Assembly (NCBI GenBank): GCA_016786765.1
Contig: JAEUUZ010000060.1
Location: 62,001-126,000, forward strand
Direction of reading: 5' to 3'
Origin: Chitinophagales bacterium
GTDB lineage: Bacteria; Bacteroidota; Bacteroidia; Chitinophagales; LD1
Length of the DNA: 64,000 nt
Shown piece by piece: positions 1 to 8,151 of the stretch (the stretch's first letter is position 1; each line of letters starts with the position of its first letter). A model generated the notes under the pieces. The model saw only the letters and a list, made by a program, of their open reading frames with translations. It was not told where the DNA came from and did not search any database. The position numbers and the translations under genes are program-made.

Positions 1-2
1 CT

Positions 3-293
3 TTTGGCGCTTTAACGGATTCACAAAGCGGCTTCTCGCGTTCTATGGTAGTTCGTGGGTACGAGTTTTTGGTATTCACGGGTGAGGTTGAAAAAGCACA
101 AGATAATGAGCAATTACTAAAAGATTTAGAATACACCAAAGGCTTTTTGGAAAGCGTAGAAAAGAAATTGGCGAACGAAAAGTTTGTGGCCAACGCGAAA
201 CCGGATGTATTGGCTAACGAGCAGAAGAAAAGAGACGATGCGATTGCCAAAATAAAAGCGATTTCAGAAAGTTTAGGTAATATTAAAGAATAA
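3..293 (+). CDS. valS: Valine--tRNA ligase, C-terminal fragment
   Basis: This is the 3' end of a gene cut by the window start. The reading frame is open from base 3, so the first Met at 45 is internal. The translation matches the C-terminal tail of class I valyl-tRNA synthetase: a short beta segment followed by a coiled-coil arm with the family pattern YTKGFLESVEKKLANEKFV and then a run rich in Lys, Asp and Ala. In the family this arm contacts the tRNA elbow, and the full enzyme charges tRNA-Val in the cytoplasm. The catalytic and editing domains lie outside the window. The gene ends 32 bases before a WYL-domain gene on the same strand. Confidence 0.87.
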   Translation, partial: FGALTDSQSGFSRSMVVRGYEFLVFTGEVEKAQDNEQLLKDLEYTKGFLESVEKKLANEKFVANAKPDVLANEQKKRDDAIAKIKAISESLGNIKE

Positions 294-325
294 TGTAAAT
301 TCGTCATCCAACCAAAACAGGAAAT

Positions 326-691
326 ATGAGTGATTTTTACCCAAGACATCAACAAGCACAGCGAAAGCAAATGCATTATTCTCCGAATCTATTGACTACC
401 GTGCAGAATGCAATTGATAATTCGTTGTTATCAACCATTGAGTACGATTCGCGTGAAAAAGGAATAACCATTCGTGATGTTGAGCCTTTGGCGGTGGTGT
501 ACAAAGACAGAAGAAGAAATTTAGTAGCGTTTTGTCATTTACGTAACGAGTATAGAGCATTTCGTTTAGATCGTTTGAATATGATTAAAGTGACAAAGCA
601 GGCTTTTGCGCACCGCGATGACTTCAATATCGATGAATTTCAAGATGATCCGAGTATGGGTGGTGGTGAAGTGTTTGAAGAAGAAGATTAA
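326..691 (+). CDS. WYL domain-containing protein, small
   Basis: The 121-residue product has one recognisable domain, at about residues 36-90. It resembles a WYL fold: IEYDSREKG, then an Arg-x-x-Glu-Pro segment, LVAFCHLRNEYRAFRLDRLN, and a hydrophobic strand. WYL domains sense ligands or nucleic acid and usually sit behind an HTH domain in regulators. No HTH is visible here, so this is a stand-alone WYL protein with a basic N-terminus (several Arg, His and Lys in residues 1-20) and an acidic tail ending in EEED. Its role is unknown. A regulatory function is inferred from the family only. It is followed directly by a strong terminator. Confidence 0.75.
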   Translation: MSDFYPRHQQAQRKQMHYSPNLLTTVQNAIDNSLLSTIEYDSREKGITIRDVEPLAVVYKDRRRNLVAFCHLRNEYRAFRLDRLNMIKVTKQAFAHRDDFNIDEFQDDPSMGGGEVFEEED

Positions 692-710
692 TTTCAATAA
701 TTACAAGAAA

Positions 711-744
711 AAGTCCTGCTCCATTTTTGGGCAGGATTTTTTTT
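711..744 (+). terminator. Rho-independent terminator after the WYL gene
   Basis: A TCCTGC/GCAGGA stem (714-719 with 731-736) is followed by an eight-base T run. It begins 20 bases after the WYL gene stop codon and ends the valS-WYL transcription unit. Confidence 0.85.
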
Positions 745-758
745 AATACTAGGATGAC

Positions 759-1046
759 ATGATAAAGCGTTTGGTAAAAATGACGTTCAAGCCTTCTTCG
801 GTTGAATTGTTCAAAGCCGTGTTTGCTTCAAAAAAAGCCTTGATAGGTGCTTTCCCCGGCTGTAAAGGTGTGGAGCTATTGCAATCAACAGCCGATGAAA
901 GAATCTTCTTCACGAGTTCGGTGTGGGAACGCGAAGAAGACTTGGAGCATTATCGTGTATCGCCATTATTCACCGAAACATGGGCAACAGTAAAACCGCA
1001 TTTTGATGATAGGCCGGAGGCGTGGACGTTAACATTGGTGGAGTAA
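759..1046 (+). CDS. Antibiotic biosynthesis monooxygenase (ABM)-like domain protein
   Basis: The 95-residue protein is a single dimeric alpha/beta-barrel domain of the ABM type. It opens with a strand (MIKRLVKMTF), has a helix around FKAVFASKKALIGAFPGC, then GVELLQS, then a strand ending in SVWEREEDLEHYRVSPLF, which is the W-x(2)-x-E-x-L-x-x-Y pattern of the family. Members include heme-degrading IsdG-type enzymes, quinol monooxygenases and many proteins of unknown activity. The catalytic Asn/Trp/His set of IsdG is not clearly present, so I do not assign heme oxygenase activity. There is no signal peptide, so it is likely cytoplasmic. It lies alone between a terminator and a lipoprotein gene. 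Confidence 0.72.
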   Translation: MIKRLVKMTFKPSSVELFKAVFASKKALIGAFPGCKGVELLQSTADERIFFTSSVWEREEDLEHYRVSPLFTETWATVKPHFDDRPEAWTLTLVE

Positions 1047-1089
1047 AAAAACTTTGATATATTACAATAGTTTTTGAATACTATATAAG

Positions 1090-3222
1090 ATGAAAAAGAG
1101 TACAACCCAAATTTTAGCTTTAATCCTCATAGGGATTGTTTTTTTAGTTGGTTGTAAAAAGGATGAAAAAACCGAATGGGATACCGAGTTATTGACACCA
1201 ATCGGAAGAACAACTCTTTCCATCGATAATCTCATCAAAGATAGCTTAGCTAAAGCCAATGGTGATAATACCGTTAACTTAACCTATCGTTCTACTATAT
1301 ACGAGTTAAGTTTGGCTGATCAATTTATTAAAATACCCGATACAAGTATTCAGCAAAACATTAGTGTAAGTTCTTTAGCCCTTTCGCAAACATCTATCGA
1401 TATTAAAAACTCTTTAGGTTCATTAGCCCAAAATTTACAAGCCAGTAGTGATCCTTCACAACAGTTTTTGGGCGGTTTCTTAATTAGTAATAACAATAAA
1501 AATGTGGCCATTCCGGCCTTAAACGGATATAACACACCCCCTTTTGTTTTTGATGGTTCAGCTTATTTTCAAATGATTGAGATTGAGAAAGGGAGCTTAG
1601 ATTTTTGGGTGGTAAATCATATGCCAATTCCCATTACGAATGTTGCTTTCGAAATCAAAAATCACACCACCGGAACTGTTATTTTAACAGATGTTATACC
1701 TTACATCTCCCCCTACGATTCTGTTTATAAAATCTATGATATTTCAGGAAAAACAGTTGATGGAGCTTTAGATTTTAGAATTTCTAATTTCAATTCACCA
1801 GGTAGTGGCGGGGTACCGGTTTTGATTGATACGAACGACTATATCCGAGTATGGGGGAGAATTTTTAATGTTGTCGCTAAACGTGCTATAGCTCGTTTCC
1901 CTTCACAAGATTTAATTTCATCGGATCAAGAAATTACGCAAACCATTGGCGAGCGAAAGTTTACGTATGTTGATTGTAAATCAGGAGAGTTAGGCGTTGA
2001 TATTAGCAGTTCAATTCAAGAGAAATTGCGTATTACGTACCGATTAAAGGGAGCTTACAACAAAAACGGAAAGGTGATTGAAGACATTTCGGATGTTGCT
2101 CCTTCTGTTGGCGGTGTTCCTACAACCATTTCCAAGAACTTCGATTTATCGGGTTTTTCGATTGGCTTAACCGGCAGCAAAGGGAATAATTTCAACACAT
2201 ATACGCAAGTGGTGGTGGCGCACATCGATTCATCGGGTATTTTACGCGAAATCACCAATAGCGATAGTTTGTATTTTACGTATCGACTCAAGAATATCAA
2301 ACCTAATTACATAAAGGGGTATGCAGGTCGCGATACAATTATGTTTCAAGGGAATTCTCCATTTTCTTTCAGTAATCTCTTTGCCGGCAACGCACCTAAT
2401 GCACTCGATTTTCAAGATGTGAGCTTGTCTTTAAATATTGAAAATGGATTAGGAGTTGATGGAATAGTAAAAGTAAACAGCCTCTCCGGCAAAAATGCAA
2501 ACGGCAATGTGGTGAATTTACAAGATAACTCTGCATCTCCGGTAATTGGTCAGCCGCTAACGATAAACCGCGCACAAGATTTTCCGCTTCGTCCGGCTAA
2601 GCACGATTTTCAAATCAATAGCGCCACCAGCAATATCAAAAACTTTTTGACCAATCTTCCAAGTTCTATTGATTACGATGTGCAGATTCGCACGAATCCG
2701 AATGGCAATCAACAAACTTATGACGATTTTGCCTATCTCGATTCCCGCTTAAAAGTGAATTTGGATTTGAATATTCCGCTTTCTGTGAAGGCAAATAATC
2801 TTACATTACGCGATACATTTGGCTTCAAATTAGGCAATAGCCCTAAAGAAATCGACAACATCAATAGTGGTACACTCTATTTGATTACTTACAACAAGTT
2901 TCCGCTCAAAGGTGATATTACCTTGGTGGTATATGATAGTTTGAATAATCCAATTGATACGCTATTGAGTAATTACACACTAGTTCCCGGTGATGTGGAT
3001 GCCAATTGCAGAGTGAATGATGCTAAGAAAAATGTATTCAGTATTCCGGTAAGCAGTACTCGAATTCATAAATTGTTTTCCGGTTATAAGGCCGTGTTAA
3101 CAGCCGTTTTCAATACACAAACCAACAATGGGTCTTGTAATGGACAGTATTACAAAATTTACAGCGACTATAAGTTAGATGCCAAGATTACGGCACAGTT
3201 TAATTATAAGGTGAAGTTGTGA
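1090..3222 (+). CDS. Large lipoprotein of unknown function
   Basis: The 710-residue protein begins with a lipoprotein signal, a hydrophobic stretch ending in the lipobox LVGC at about residues 19-22, followed by KKDE. The rest is rich in beta-strand, Asn, Ser and Thr. I recognise no enzymatic motif. A C-terminal pair of Cys residues around residues 636 and 684 may form a disulphide. It overlaps or abuts an outer-membrane-like protein gene, and the two probably form one envelope unit, as often seen for paired lipoprotein and barrel genes in Bacteroidota. A structural or surface role is inference. The length and lipobox are read directly from the sequence. Confidence 0.7.
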   Translation: MKKSTTQILALILIGIVFLVGCKKDEKTEWDTELLTPIGRTTLSIDNLIKDSLAKANGDNTVNLTYRSTIYELSLADQFIKIPDTSIQQNISVSSLALSQTSIDIKNSLGSLAQNLQASSDPSQQFLGGFLISNNNKNVAIPALNGYNTPPFVFDGSAYFQMIEIEKGSLDFWVVNHMPIPITNVAFEIKNHTTGTVILTDVIPYISPYDSVYKIYDISGKTVDGALDFRISNFNSPGSGGVPVLIDTNDYIRVWGRIFNVVAKRAIARFPSQDLISSDQEITQTIGERKFTYVDCKSGELGVDISSSIQEKLRITYRLKGAYNKNGKVIEDISDVAPSVGGVPTTISKNFDLSGFSIGLTGSKGNNFNTYTQVVVAHIDSSGILREITNSDSLYFTYRLKNIKPNYIKGYAGRDTIMFQGNSPFSFSNLFAGNAPNALDFQDVSLSLNIENGLGVDGIVKVNSLSGKNANGNVVNLQDNSASPVIGQPLTINRAQDFPLRPAKHDFQINSATSNIKNFLTNLPSSIDYDVQIRTNPNGNQQTYDDFAYLDSRLKVNLDLNIPLSVKANNLTLRDTFGFKLGNSPKEIDNINSGTLYLITYNKFPLKGDITLVVYDSLNNPIDTLLSNYTLVPGDVDANCRVNDAKKNVFSIPVSSTRIHKLFSGYKAVLTAVFNTQTNNGSCNGQYYKIYSDYKLDAKITAQFNYKVKL

Positions 3223-3260
3223 TGCATAATGTGGTTATGAATTTTAGAAAAGCTATCGAA

Positions 3261-4586
3261 ATGAGGAAACTTGTCCTAACATTGTTATTGTTTTTTGTAA
3301 TTATTGAATGGTCGTTTTCTCAAAAGACAGATTCTATTTTAGATTCGAACATAGTTGTGATTTCAACAGGAACAGTTCGACCGAGTTTTTTCAACCATGA
3401 ACTTTCATATTTGGCAGACCTTCCAACACTTCTGCCCGAATACCGCAAGAACGGTCTTGCATTCACTGCTTCCTTCCACCAAAACTCTAACAGCCTTCCC
3501 TTAGGTTTTGTAATGAAATTCTTAGCCAAAGGCGAAATCAATACAGCTTACAAAGACCGCATTACTTCATTTCCCGGTAAACGTATTCGCTACGAAGATG
3601 AGTTGAAAGCGGGCTTAAGTTATCAGCATTATTTTTCCAAGAACAAAGTGGTGTTCTATGCTAGTTACTTTCACCGCAATATGCGTTATGCCGACATAAC
3701 AAAAGATGCCCTAAATCTGGTATTATATGGCAATAAGATGTATGAAGACAAAACAGCATCCTTAAGCAACATGAATTTTGAAAACTTGATGTACAATCAG
3801 TTTTCGTTAGGAATAGGTAAGCAAGAAGGGAAGTTGTTTGCAGCCGTTAATCTTTCGTTTTTACAAGGGTTTATGGATAATCAATTACGGACTACCAATG
3901 CCGGAATATACACCGCACCGTATGGCGAATACATTGATGCTAAGTATGGCTTTACCTATAATCAAGCCAATGAGGGCGCTAGTCCGTTTTTTGGATTAAA
4001 AGGAGCCGGTTTTTCCGGTGATGTACATGTTGGCTATCAATTCGAGAAAGGCTTATTGCAATTCGATGTGCAAGACTTAGGGCTCATCATGTGGGGAAAA
4101 GAAAGTATAAATTACGGCAAGGATACTGCCATTCATTTTGAAGGCGTAGTCATCGACAATATTCTTAAAATCAACAGCAGTTCTTTTGGAAGATTAAATG
4201 TGGATTCAATCGTAAAAGATGTGGCAGCCGAGAAAACAAATCGCCAGTATAATACCTATTTACCGGCAACATTAAGTTTGTCTTTTTCTCATCGGTTGAA
4301 GACGAAAACTGTTGGGATTCAAATGAACTATGGTATACAGACACGATGGCTTTCGAATTACTATGTAATGGCTTATGTTAAGTCTAATTTTCTTTTCCAA
4401 AATGGGTTGGTGACTTCGGTTTCTATTTCCGGTGGAGGATACTCCTTATTCAACTTAGGAGCTGAAATAGGTTATACCACAAGGCATATCAACTTTATGT
4501 TTGGAACGCATAATTTACTGGGCTTAGTGGCACCAAACCATTATCCTTCCTCATCGTTGAACCTAAGGTTACAGTATTCCTTCTAA
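3261..4586 (+). CDS. Probable outer-membrane beta-barrel protein (DUF5723-like)
   Basis: The frame is open from a GTG at 3219 that overlaps the upstream gene. The ATG at 3261 gives a clean signal peptide (MRKLVLTLLLFFVIIEWSFSQ), so I choose it. The mature part of about 420 residues has alternating strands, many Tyr and Phe, and a final residue pattern (NLRLQYSF) with a C-terminal Phe, as usual for outer-membrane barrels. It looks like the DUF5723 or PorP-like proteins of Bacteroidota. The family name is uncertain. The gene is co-oriented with the preceding lipoprotein and abuts the next gene directly, so it is probably in the same operon. Confidence 0.6.
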   Translation: MRKLVLTLLLFFVIIEWSFSQKTDSILDSNIVVISTGTVRPSFFNHELSYLADLPTLLPEYRKNGLAFTASFHQNSNSLPLGFVMKFLAKGEINTAYKDRITSFPGKRIRYEDELKAGLSYQHYFSKNKVVFYASYFHRNMRYADITKDALNLVLYGNKMYEDKTASLSNMNFENLMYNQFSLGIGKQEGKLFAAVNLSFLQGFMDNQLRTTNAGIYTAPYGEYIDAKYGFTYNQANEGASPFFGLKGAGFSGDVHVGYQFEKGLLQFDVQDLGLIMWGKESINYGKDTAIHFEGVVIDNILKINSSSFGRLNVDSIVKDVAAEKTNRQYNTYLPATLSLSFSHRLKTKTVGIQMNYGIQTRWLSNYYVMAYVKSNFLFQNGLVTSVSISGGGYSLFNLGAEIGYTTRHINFMFGTHNLLGLVAPNHYPSSSLNLRLQYSF

Positions 4587-5837
4587 ATGAGTACTACAGC
4601 GCCTACTATTCTTATTGTTGGAGCCGGACCGGCAGGATGTACAACGGCATTGCATTTGGCTAAATTGGGCGTGAAGTCTATACTCATCGATAAAGCCGTT
4701 TTCCCGCGCGATAAAATTTGTGGCGATGCCCTTAGTGGAAAAGTGATGGATATTGTGCGCAAGCTCCATCCCGATTGGATTGCTGAATTTCAATCTTCTT
4801 CAAACGCAGTTGGTTCTTATGGCATTCTGTTTGTTTCGCCTTCCGGCTATCGACTGCGATTGCCCTTTAAACCTAGCTATACTGCCGAAGAACCTGCACC
4901 GGGATTTGTATCGAAACGAATTGATTTCGATGACTGGTTAGTGAACAAAGTGAAGCAAGAGCCATTGATCCAATGCATAGAAAACACTGAAGTTCGTCAT
5001 TATACTTTCGATGAAGAAAATCAAACTTGGCAGGCGCAATGTAAGGATGGAGGAACACTAACGGCCGATTTTATTGTGGCCTGCGATGGCGCTTATTCAT
5101 CGTTTACTAAAGAAGTAGCTGGCTTAATCACCGAACCACAGCACAATTGCTTCGGACTTCGCAGCTATTATCGCAATGTGAAGAACATGGATAAGGAGAA
5201 TTTTATTGAACTCCACTTTGTGGATGATTTTCTACCGGGTTATTTCTGGATATTTCCTTTGCCTAACGGGGAAGCCAACGTTGGTGCAGGTATTCGAGCT
5301 GATTATTTACAACAAAAAAACATTAATCTAAAAAAACAGTTCGAGCGTGTGATTGCTGAGCATCCTGAGTTTAAGGAGCGTTTCAAAGATGCAGAAGTGG
5401 TGAATGATATAAAGCTTTTCGGTTTGCCATTAGGCTCTAAAGCGCGTAAACTACATGGCCATCGCTATTTACTAGCCGGTGATGCGGCCATGCTTATCGA
5501 TCCGTTTACCGGTGAAGGGATTGGCAATGCCATGATCAGTGGCTTTGAAGCAGCGAATACAATCGTACACTGTATTGCACAAAATGATTTTACAGAAAAA
5601 ATCACGTTACAATATCAAAGTACCATTGAACGAAAACTCTCTGCAGAGTTGAAATTGAGCGCTAAACTCCAACAATTGGCCAATTATCCACGTTTGTTCA
5701 ATTTTGTGGTAAAACGAACAGTCAAAAGCAAAGCACTTAGTGATACGTTCTCTGCTATGTTTTACGATGTAAATATCCGCGCCAAGCTAAAAAATCCGAT
5801 GTTTTACGTAGAACTGTTATTTTCAACCTTTAAATAA
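4587..5837 (+). CDS. Geranylgeranyl reductase family FAD-dependent oxidoreductase
   Basis: The 416-residue flavoprotein has an N-terminal dinucleotide-binding motif, GAGPAG, at residues 12-17. The geranylgeranyl-reductase signature FPRDKICGDAL is at about 39-49. A second FAD motif, GDAAMLIDPFTGEGIGNA, is near residues 297-314. The group includes geranylgeranyl diphosphate and menaquinone/phospholipid prenyl reductases, and it also overlaps with tryptophan-halogenase-like and aromatic hydroxylases. The substrate here is unknown. Reduction of a polyprenyl or unsaturated lipid chain is the likeliest role. The gene starts at the base after the stop of the upstream barrel gene, so the two are probably translated from one transcript. 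Confidence 0.85.
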   Translation: MSTTAPTILIVGAGPAGCTTALHLAKLGVKSILIDKAVFPRDKICGDALSGKVMDIVRKLHPDWIAEFQSSSNAVGSYGILFVSPSGYRLRLPFKPSYTAEEPAPGFVSKRIDFDDWLVNKVKQEPLIQCIENTEVRHYTFDEENQTWQAQCKDGGTLTADFIVACDGAYSSFTKEVAGLITEPQHNCFGLRSYYRNVKNMDKENFIELHFVDDFLPGYFWIFPLPNGEANVGAGIRADYLQQKNINLKKQFERVIAEHPEFKERFKDAEVVNDIKLFGLPLGSKARKLHGHRYLLAGDAAMLIDPFTGEGIGNAMISGFEAANTIVHCIAQNDFTEKITLQYQSTIERKLSAELKLSAKLQQLANYPRLFNFVVKRTVKSKALSDTFSAMFYDVNIRAKLKNPMFYVELLFSTFK

Positions 5838-5849
5838 ATAAATACTGAA

Positions 5850-6371
5850 ATGAAAAAGATAATTCTATCCATTTGCTTTTTTGCTTTTGCAAGTATGCTT
5901 AATGCGCAGAAAGTAGCTTGCGATCCTTCCAAAGAGAAGAACTATAAATGTTTAACGAAACAAAACGAGAAAGGCGGCTATGGTGCTATTATTACTAAAG
6001 ATGGTGCAATTACATTAGCACAAGCAGAAGCCGATATGAAAGCAAAAGGAGAAACTAAGAAAGAGAATGTGGTTATTTACGGTATAGTAGATGAGGTTTG
6101 CCAGAAAAAAGGATGTTGGATGACTGTAGATAACGGCAATGGGAAAAAGGTGCGTATTCGTTTTAAAGACTACGCGTTTTTTGTGCCTGCGAACATCAGC
6201 GGATGGACTGTTTATGCCAAAGGAACTGTGTTTTTCGATACCACAACTGTTGAGGAGTTAAAACATTATGCCACTGATGCAAAGAAGTCTCAGGCTGAAA
6301 TAGACGCTATCACTGTGCCAGAGATAGATGTGAACTTTACAGCTGAAGGCGTTTTGTTCGAAAAGAAATAA
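5850..6371 (+). CDS. DUF4920 domain-containing secreted protein
   Basis: A signal peptide (residues 1-19, ending LNAQ) precedes a DUF4920 domain. The domain is recognised from GAIITKDGAITLAQAEA, a strand VVIYGIVDEVCQKKGCWM with Cys84 and Cys89, then RIRFKDYAFFVP and the C-terminal FTAEGVLFEKK. The family is widespread in Bacteroidota and has an OB-fold-like look. Its biochemical role is not established. The paired cysteines and the GCWM motif suggest metal or heme binding in the periplasm; this is inference. The gene is 12 bases behind the flavoprotein gene and closes that operon. Confidence 0.85.
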   Translation: MKKIILSICFFAFASMLNAQKVACDPSKEKNYKCLTKQNEKGGYGAIITKDGAITLAQAEADMKAKGETKKENVVIYGIVDEVCQKKGCWMTVDNGNGKKVRIRFKDYAFFVPANISGWTVYAKGTVFFDTTTVEELKHYATDAKKSQAEIDAITVPEIDVNFTAEGVLFEKK

Positions 6372-6386
6372 TTTTTTTGATAATTG

Positions 6387-6416
6387 TTTGCAAAAAGAAA
6401 TCGATTACTATATTTG
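6387..6416 (+). promoter_or_regulatory. Promoter for tRNA-Lys
   Basis: TTTG at 6387-6390 and TATATTTG at 6409-6416 are separated by 18 bases. This is a full match to the Bacteroidota housekeeping sigma consensus (TTTG-N19-TAnnTTTG). Transcription should begin around 6423, shortly before the tRNA. Confidence 0.85.
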
Positions 6417-6440
6417 CAACCGCTTAGTTAAAAAGGCGAT

Positions 6441-6513
6441 GATTCCGTAGCTCAGCTGGTAGAGCAATACACTTTTAATGTATGGGTCTTGGGTTCGAAT
6501 CCCAACGGGATCA
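6441..6513 (+). tRNA. tRNA-Lys (anticodon TTT)
   Basis: The acceptor stem GATTCCG pairs with CGGGATC. The D-arm is AGCTCAGCTGGTAGAGC. The anticodon stem ATACA/TGTAT encloses the loop CTTTTAA, giving anticodon TTT. The T-loop GGTTCGAATCC is canonical. CCA is not encoded. A consensus promoter lies upstream and a hairpin terminator downstream, so this is a single-gene unit. Confidence 0.97.
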
Positions 6514-6516
6514 CAA

Positions 6517-6550
6517 AAAGGTTGTCAGAAATGGCAACCTTTCTTGTTTT
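6517..6550 (+). terminator. Terminator of the tRNA-Lys unit
   Basis: AAAGGTTG (6517-6524) pairs with CAACCTTT (6535-6542), followed by a T-rich stretch. It starts four bases after the tRNA. Confidence 0.8.
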
Positions 6551-6570
6551 AGGGCAAAACGTCTTTAAAT

Positions 6571-6603
6571 AAAAAAAGCGCAAAGGATATCCTTCACGCT
6601 TTA
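6571..6603 (-). terminator. Terminator of the WG-repeat gene
   Basis: On the minus strand, AAAGCG and AAGGATATCCTT arms form an interrupted palindrome (6575-6603), followed by a run of seven T (complement of 6571-6577). It lies just downstream of the WG-repeat gene stop. Confidence 0.75.
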
Positions 6604-6621
6604 TTGCTTCATAGCAGCCTT

Positions 6622-7086
6622 TTAGTCCTTTAAATCGAGTATTACCTCTTTCCCATCTTTTACGGCTCTAATTATTCCGTTTCGTTCGACTCTTATGTCT
6701 TCGTACTTGTTTTCGATCAACACCTTACCTTGCTTGTTAATCATTCCTGCTAAGCCATTCTTTCTTGTAATCGCAAAAGAACCATTAAACGCACTAATAC
6801 TTCCGTAAATGTTAGGAACAATTATTTTTCCTTGCATATTGATTAGGCCAACAAGTCCATCTTTCCAAGTATATGCTATACCGTCTTTTCCAAATCCGGA
6901 AATCTTATCATAAGTTGGCTTAATAATTTCCTTGCCACCTTGGGTGATAAGTCCGCAATGCCCGCTTTTCCAGACAATGGCAATACCTTGGTTGAATCTG
7001 CCAATTTTATCGTATTGGCTTGATAGTTCCTGTGCAAAGGCAGAAAAAAATAGACACGCGAATACAATTGCAATGATATTTTTCAT
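6622..7086 (-). CDS. Secreted WG-repeat protein
   Basis: The 154-residue protein has a signal peptide (residues 1-18, ending SAFA). It then has about four WG-type repeats in which a strand is followed by KxGxxGLI(N/T)xxGKxIIxxxYDxI. Clear examples are GHCGLITQGGKEIIKPTYDKI, DGLVGLINMQGKIIV and NGLAGMINKQGKVLIENKYEDI. WG repeats build small beta-propeller-like or solenoid scaffolds. Their function is mostly unknown, and they are common in Bacteroidota secreted proteins. The mature protein of about 135 residues is short for the family. It stands alone with its own terminator. Confidence 0.8.
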   Translation of the reverse strand: MKNIIAIVFACLFFSAFAQELSSQYDKIGRFNQGIAIVWKSGHCGLITQGGKEIIKPTYDKISGFGKDGIAYTWKDGLVGLINMQGKIIVPNIYGSISAFNGSFAITRKNGLAGMINKQGKVLIENKYEDIRVERNGIIRAVKDGKEVILDLKD

Positions 7087-7234
7087 AGGTATAATTTATT
7101 TTATGCAAATGAATTCTACAGCGAGACTGCTAAATATGACTTAACTCAATGATAAGGGAGGCTTTAACTGATTTTAATCAACGTTTAGTAACGCAGTACT
7201 AGAACATTTGATGCATTGTGCTGTTTAGTTAAGT

Positions 7235-7705
7235 ATGAGTGGTTTGATACTTAAAATTATTATTTGTGTTGTTTTATGTGTTGGATTGGGTTCTTTGAGC
7301 GGGCTAAGTACTATCGATGCCATCCAAACTTGGTATCCTACAATAGAAAAGCCTAGCTGGAATCCGCCAAATTGGCTTTTTGGGCCTGTTTGGACGTTGT
7401 TATACATCTTAATGGGTATTTCCTTCGCCTTGCTATGGAATTCATCTCAGAATGGTCGAAACAGCGCGATGCTCCTTTTTGTTGTTCAGTTCGGTTTAAA
7501 CATTGCTTGGTCCTTTATCTTTTTCAATTTGCATTTATTGGGATGGTCTTTCATTGAATCGCTTTTTATGCTTGCTGCCATAGGCGCAACTATCTACTTG
7601 AGTTATTCAGTGAATACAACAGCGGCCTACCTTCTCGTTCCGTACTTTCTATGGGTGAATTTCGCAAGTATACTGAACGGAACAGTATGGTGGTTGAATA
7701 GATAA
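7235..7705 (+). CDS. tspO: TspO/MBR family membrane protein
   Basis: The 156-residue protein has five hydrophobic helices and the family landmarks WYPTIEKPSWNPPNWLFGPVW, LNIAWSFIFF and LVPYFLWVNFASILN. TspO binds porphyrins, heme intermediates and cholesterol-like ligands and affects tetrapyrrole and stress responses. In several bacteria it is tied to light or oxygen regulation. It sits 11 bases before TIGR03643 and forms the first gene of a four-gene unit with DUF2256 and an SDR. In other Bacteroidota such genes occur near photolyase and cryptochrome genes, so a light or photo-oxidative stress role is likely but inferred. Confidence 0.92.
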   Translation: MSGLILKIIICVVLCVGLGSLSGLSTIDAIQTWYPTIEKPSWNPPNWLFGPVWTLLYILMGISFALLWNSSQNGRNSAMLLFVVQFGLNIAWSFIFFNLHLLGWSFIESLFMLAAIGATIYLSYSVNTTAAYLLVPYFLWVNFASILNGTVWWLNR

Positions 7706-7716
7706 ACTGTTTTTCT

Positions 7717-8001
7717 ATGAAAGGTTCAAACAACACAATAGAAGCAATAGATCGCATCATAGAAATGGCATGGGAAGATCGAACTCCTTTTGAAGCTATT
7801 GAATTCCAATTTGGATTAACGGAAGCTCAGGTGGTAGATATTATGCGCAACACATTAAAGCGCAGTAGTTTTAATCGATGGCGAAAACGGGTGCATAGCG
7901 GCATAAGTCAAAAACACCTAGCCAAACGAAGTGCCGACATTACGCGTTTCAAGTGTAACCGCCAACGCACAATCACCTTCAATAAAATCAGCAAACGCTA
8001 A
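7717..8001 (+). CDS. TIGR03643 family protein
   Basis: The 94-residue basic protein carries the TIGR03643 signature DRIIEMAWEDRTPFEAIEFQFGLTEAQV, followed by MRNTLKRSSFNRWRKRV. The first part resembles a helix-turn-helix, and the C-terminal 40 residues are rich in Arg and Lys. The family is of unknown function and typically lies next to cryptochrome/photolyase-family genes. Nucleic-acid binding is plausible from charge and shape only. The stop codon TAA (7999-8001) is directly followed by the ATG of the DUF2256 gene. Confidence 0.87.
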   Translation: MKGSNNTIEAIDRIIEMAWEDRTPFEAIEFQFGLTEAQVVDIMRNTLKRSSFNRWRKRVHSGISQKHLAKRSADITRFKCNRQRTITFNKISKR

Positions 8002-8151
8002 ATGAGAAAGCAAGACTTGCCACAAAAGATTTGTACCGTTTGTTCGCGAACTTTTACATGGCGAAAGAAGTGGGAGAAAAATTGGAATGAAGTGATTTAT
8101 TGCAGCGATAAATGCAGAATGAATAGAAACAAAACTAAATCAGTAACATGA
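8002..8151 (+). CDS. DUF2256 small zinc-ribbon-like protein
   Basis: This 49-residue frame runs from ATG 8002 to TGA 8151. The translation has two Cys pairs, ICTVC and YCSDKC, with the conserved [14 protein letters not shown] between them, which is the DUF2256 pattern. Four cysteines at these spacings suggest a zinc ribbon. The stop overlaps the start of the SDR gene in an ATGA junction, a sign of translational coupling. DUF2256 is of unknown function and often accompanies photolyase/cryptochrome genes. Confidence 0.87.
   Translation: MRKQDLPQKICTVCSRTFTWRKKWEKNWNEVIYCSDKCRMNRNKTKSVT

Noticed and set aside
1062-1259. Minus-strand frame antisense to the start of the 710-aa lipoprotein
   Set aside because: It overlaps a real coding region with a lipoprotein signal and shows no domain or start signal.
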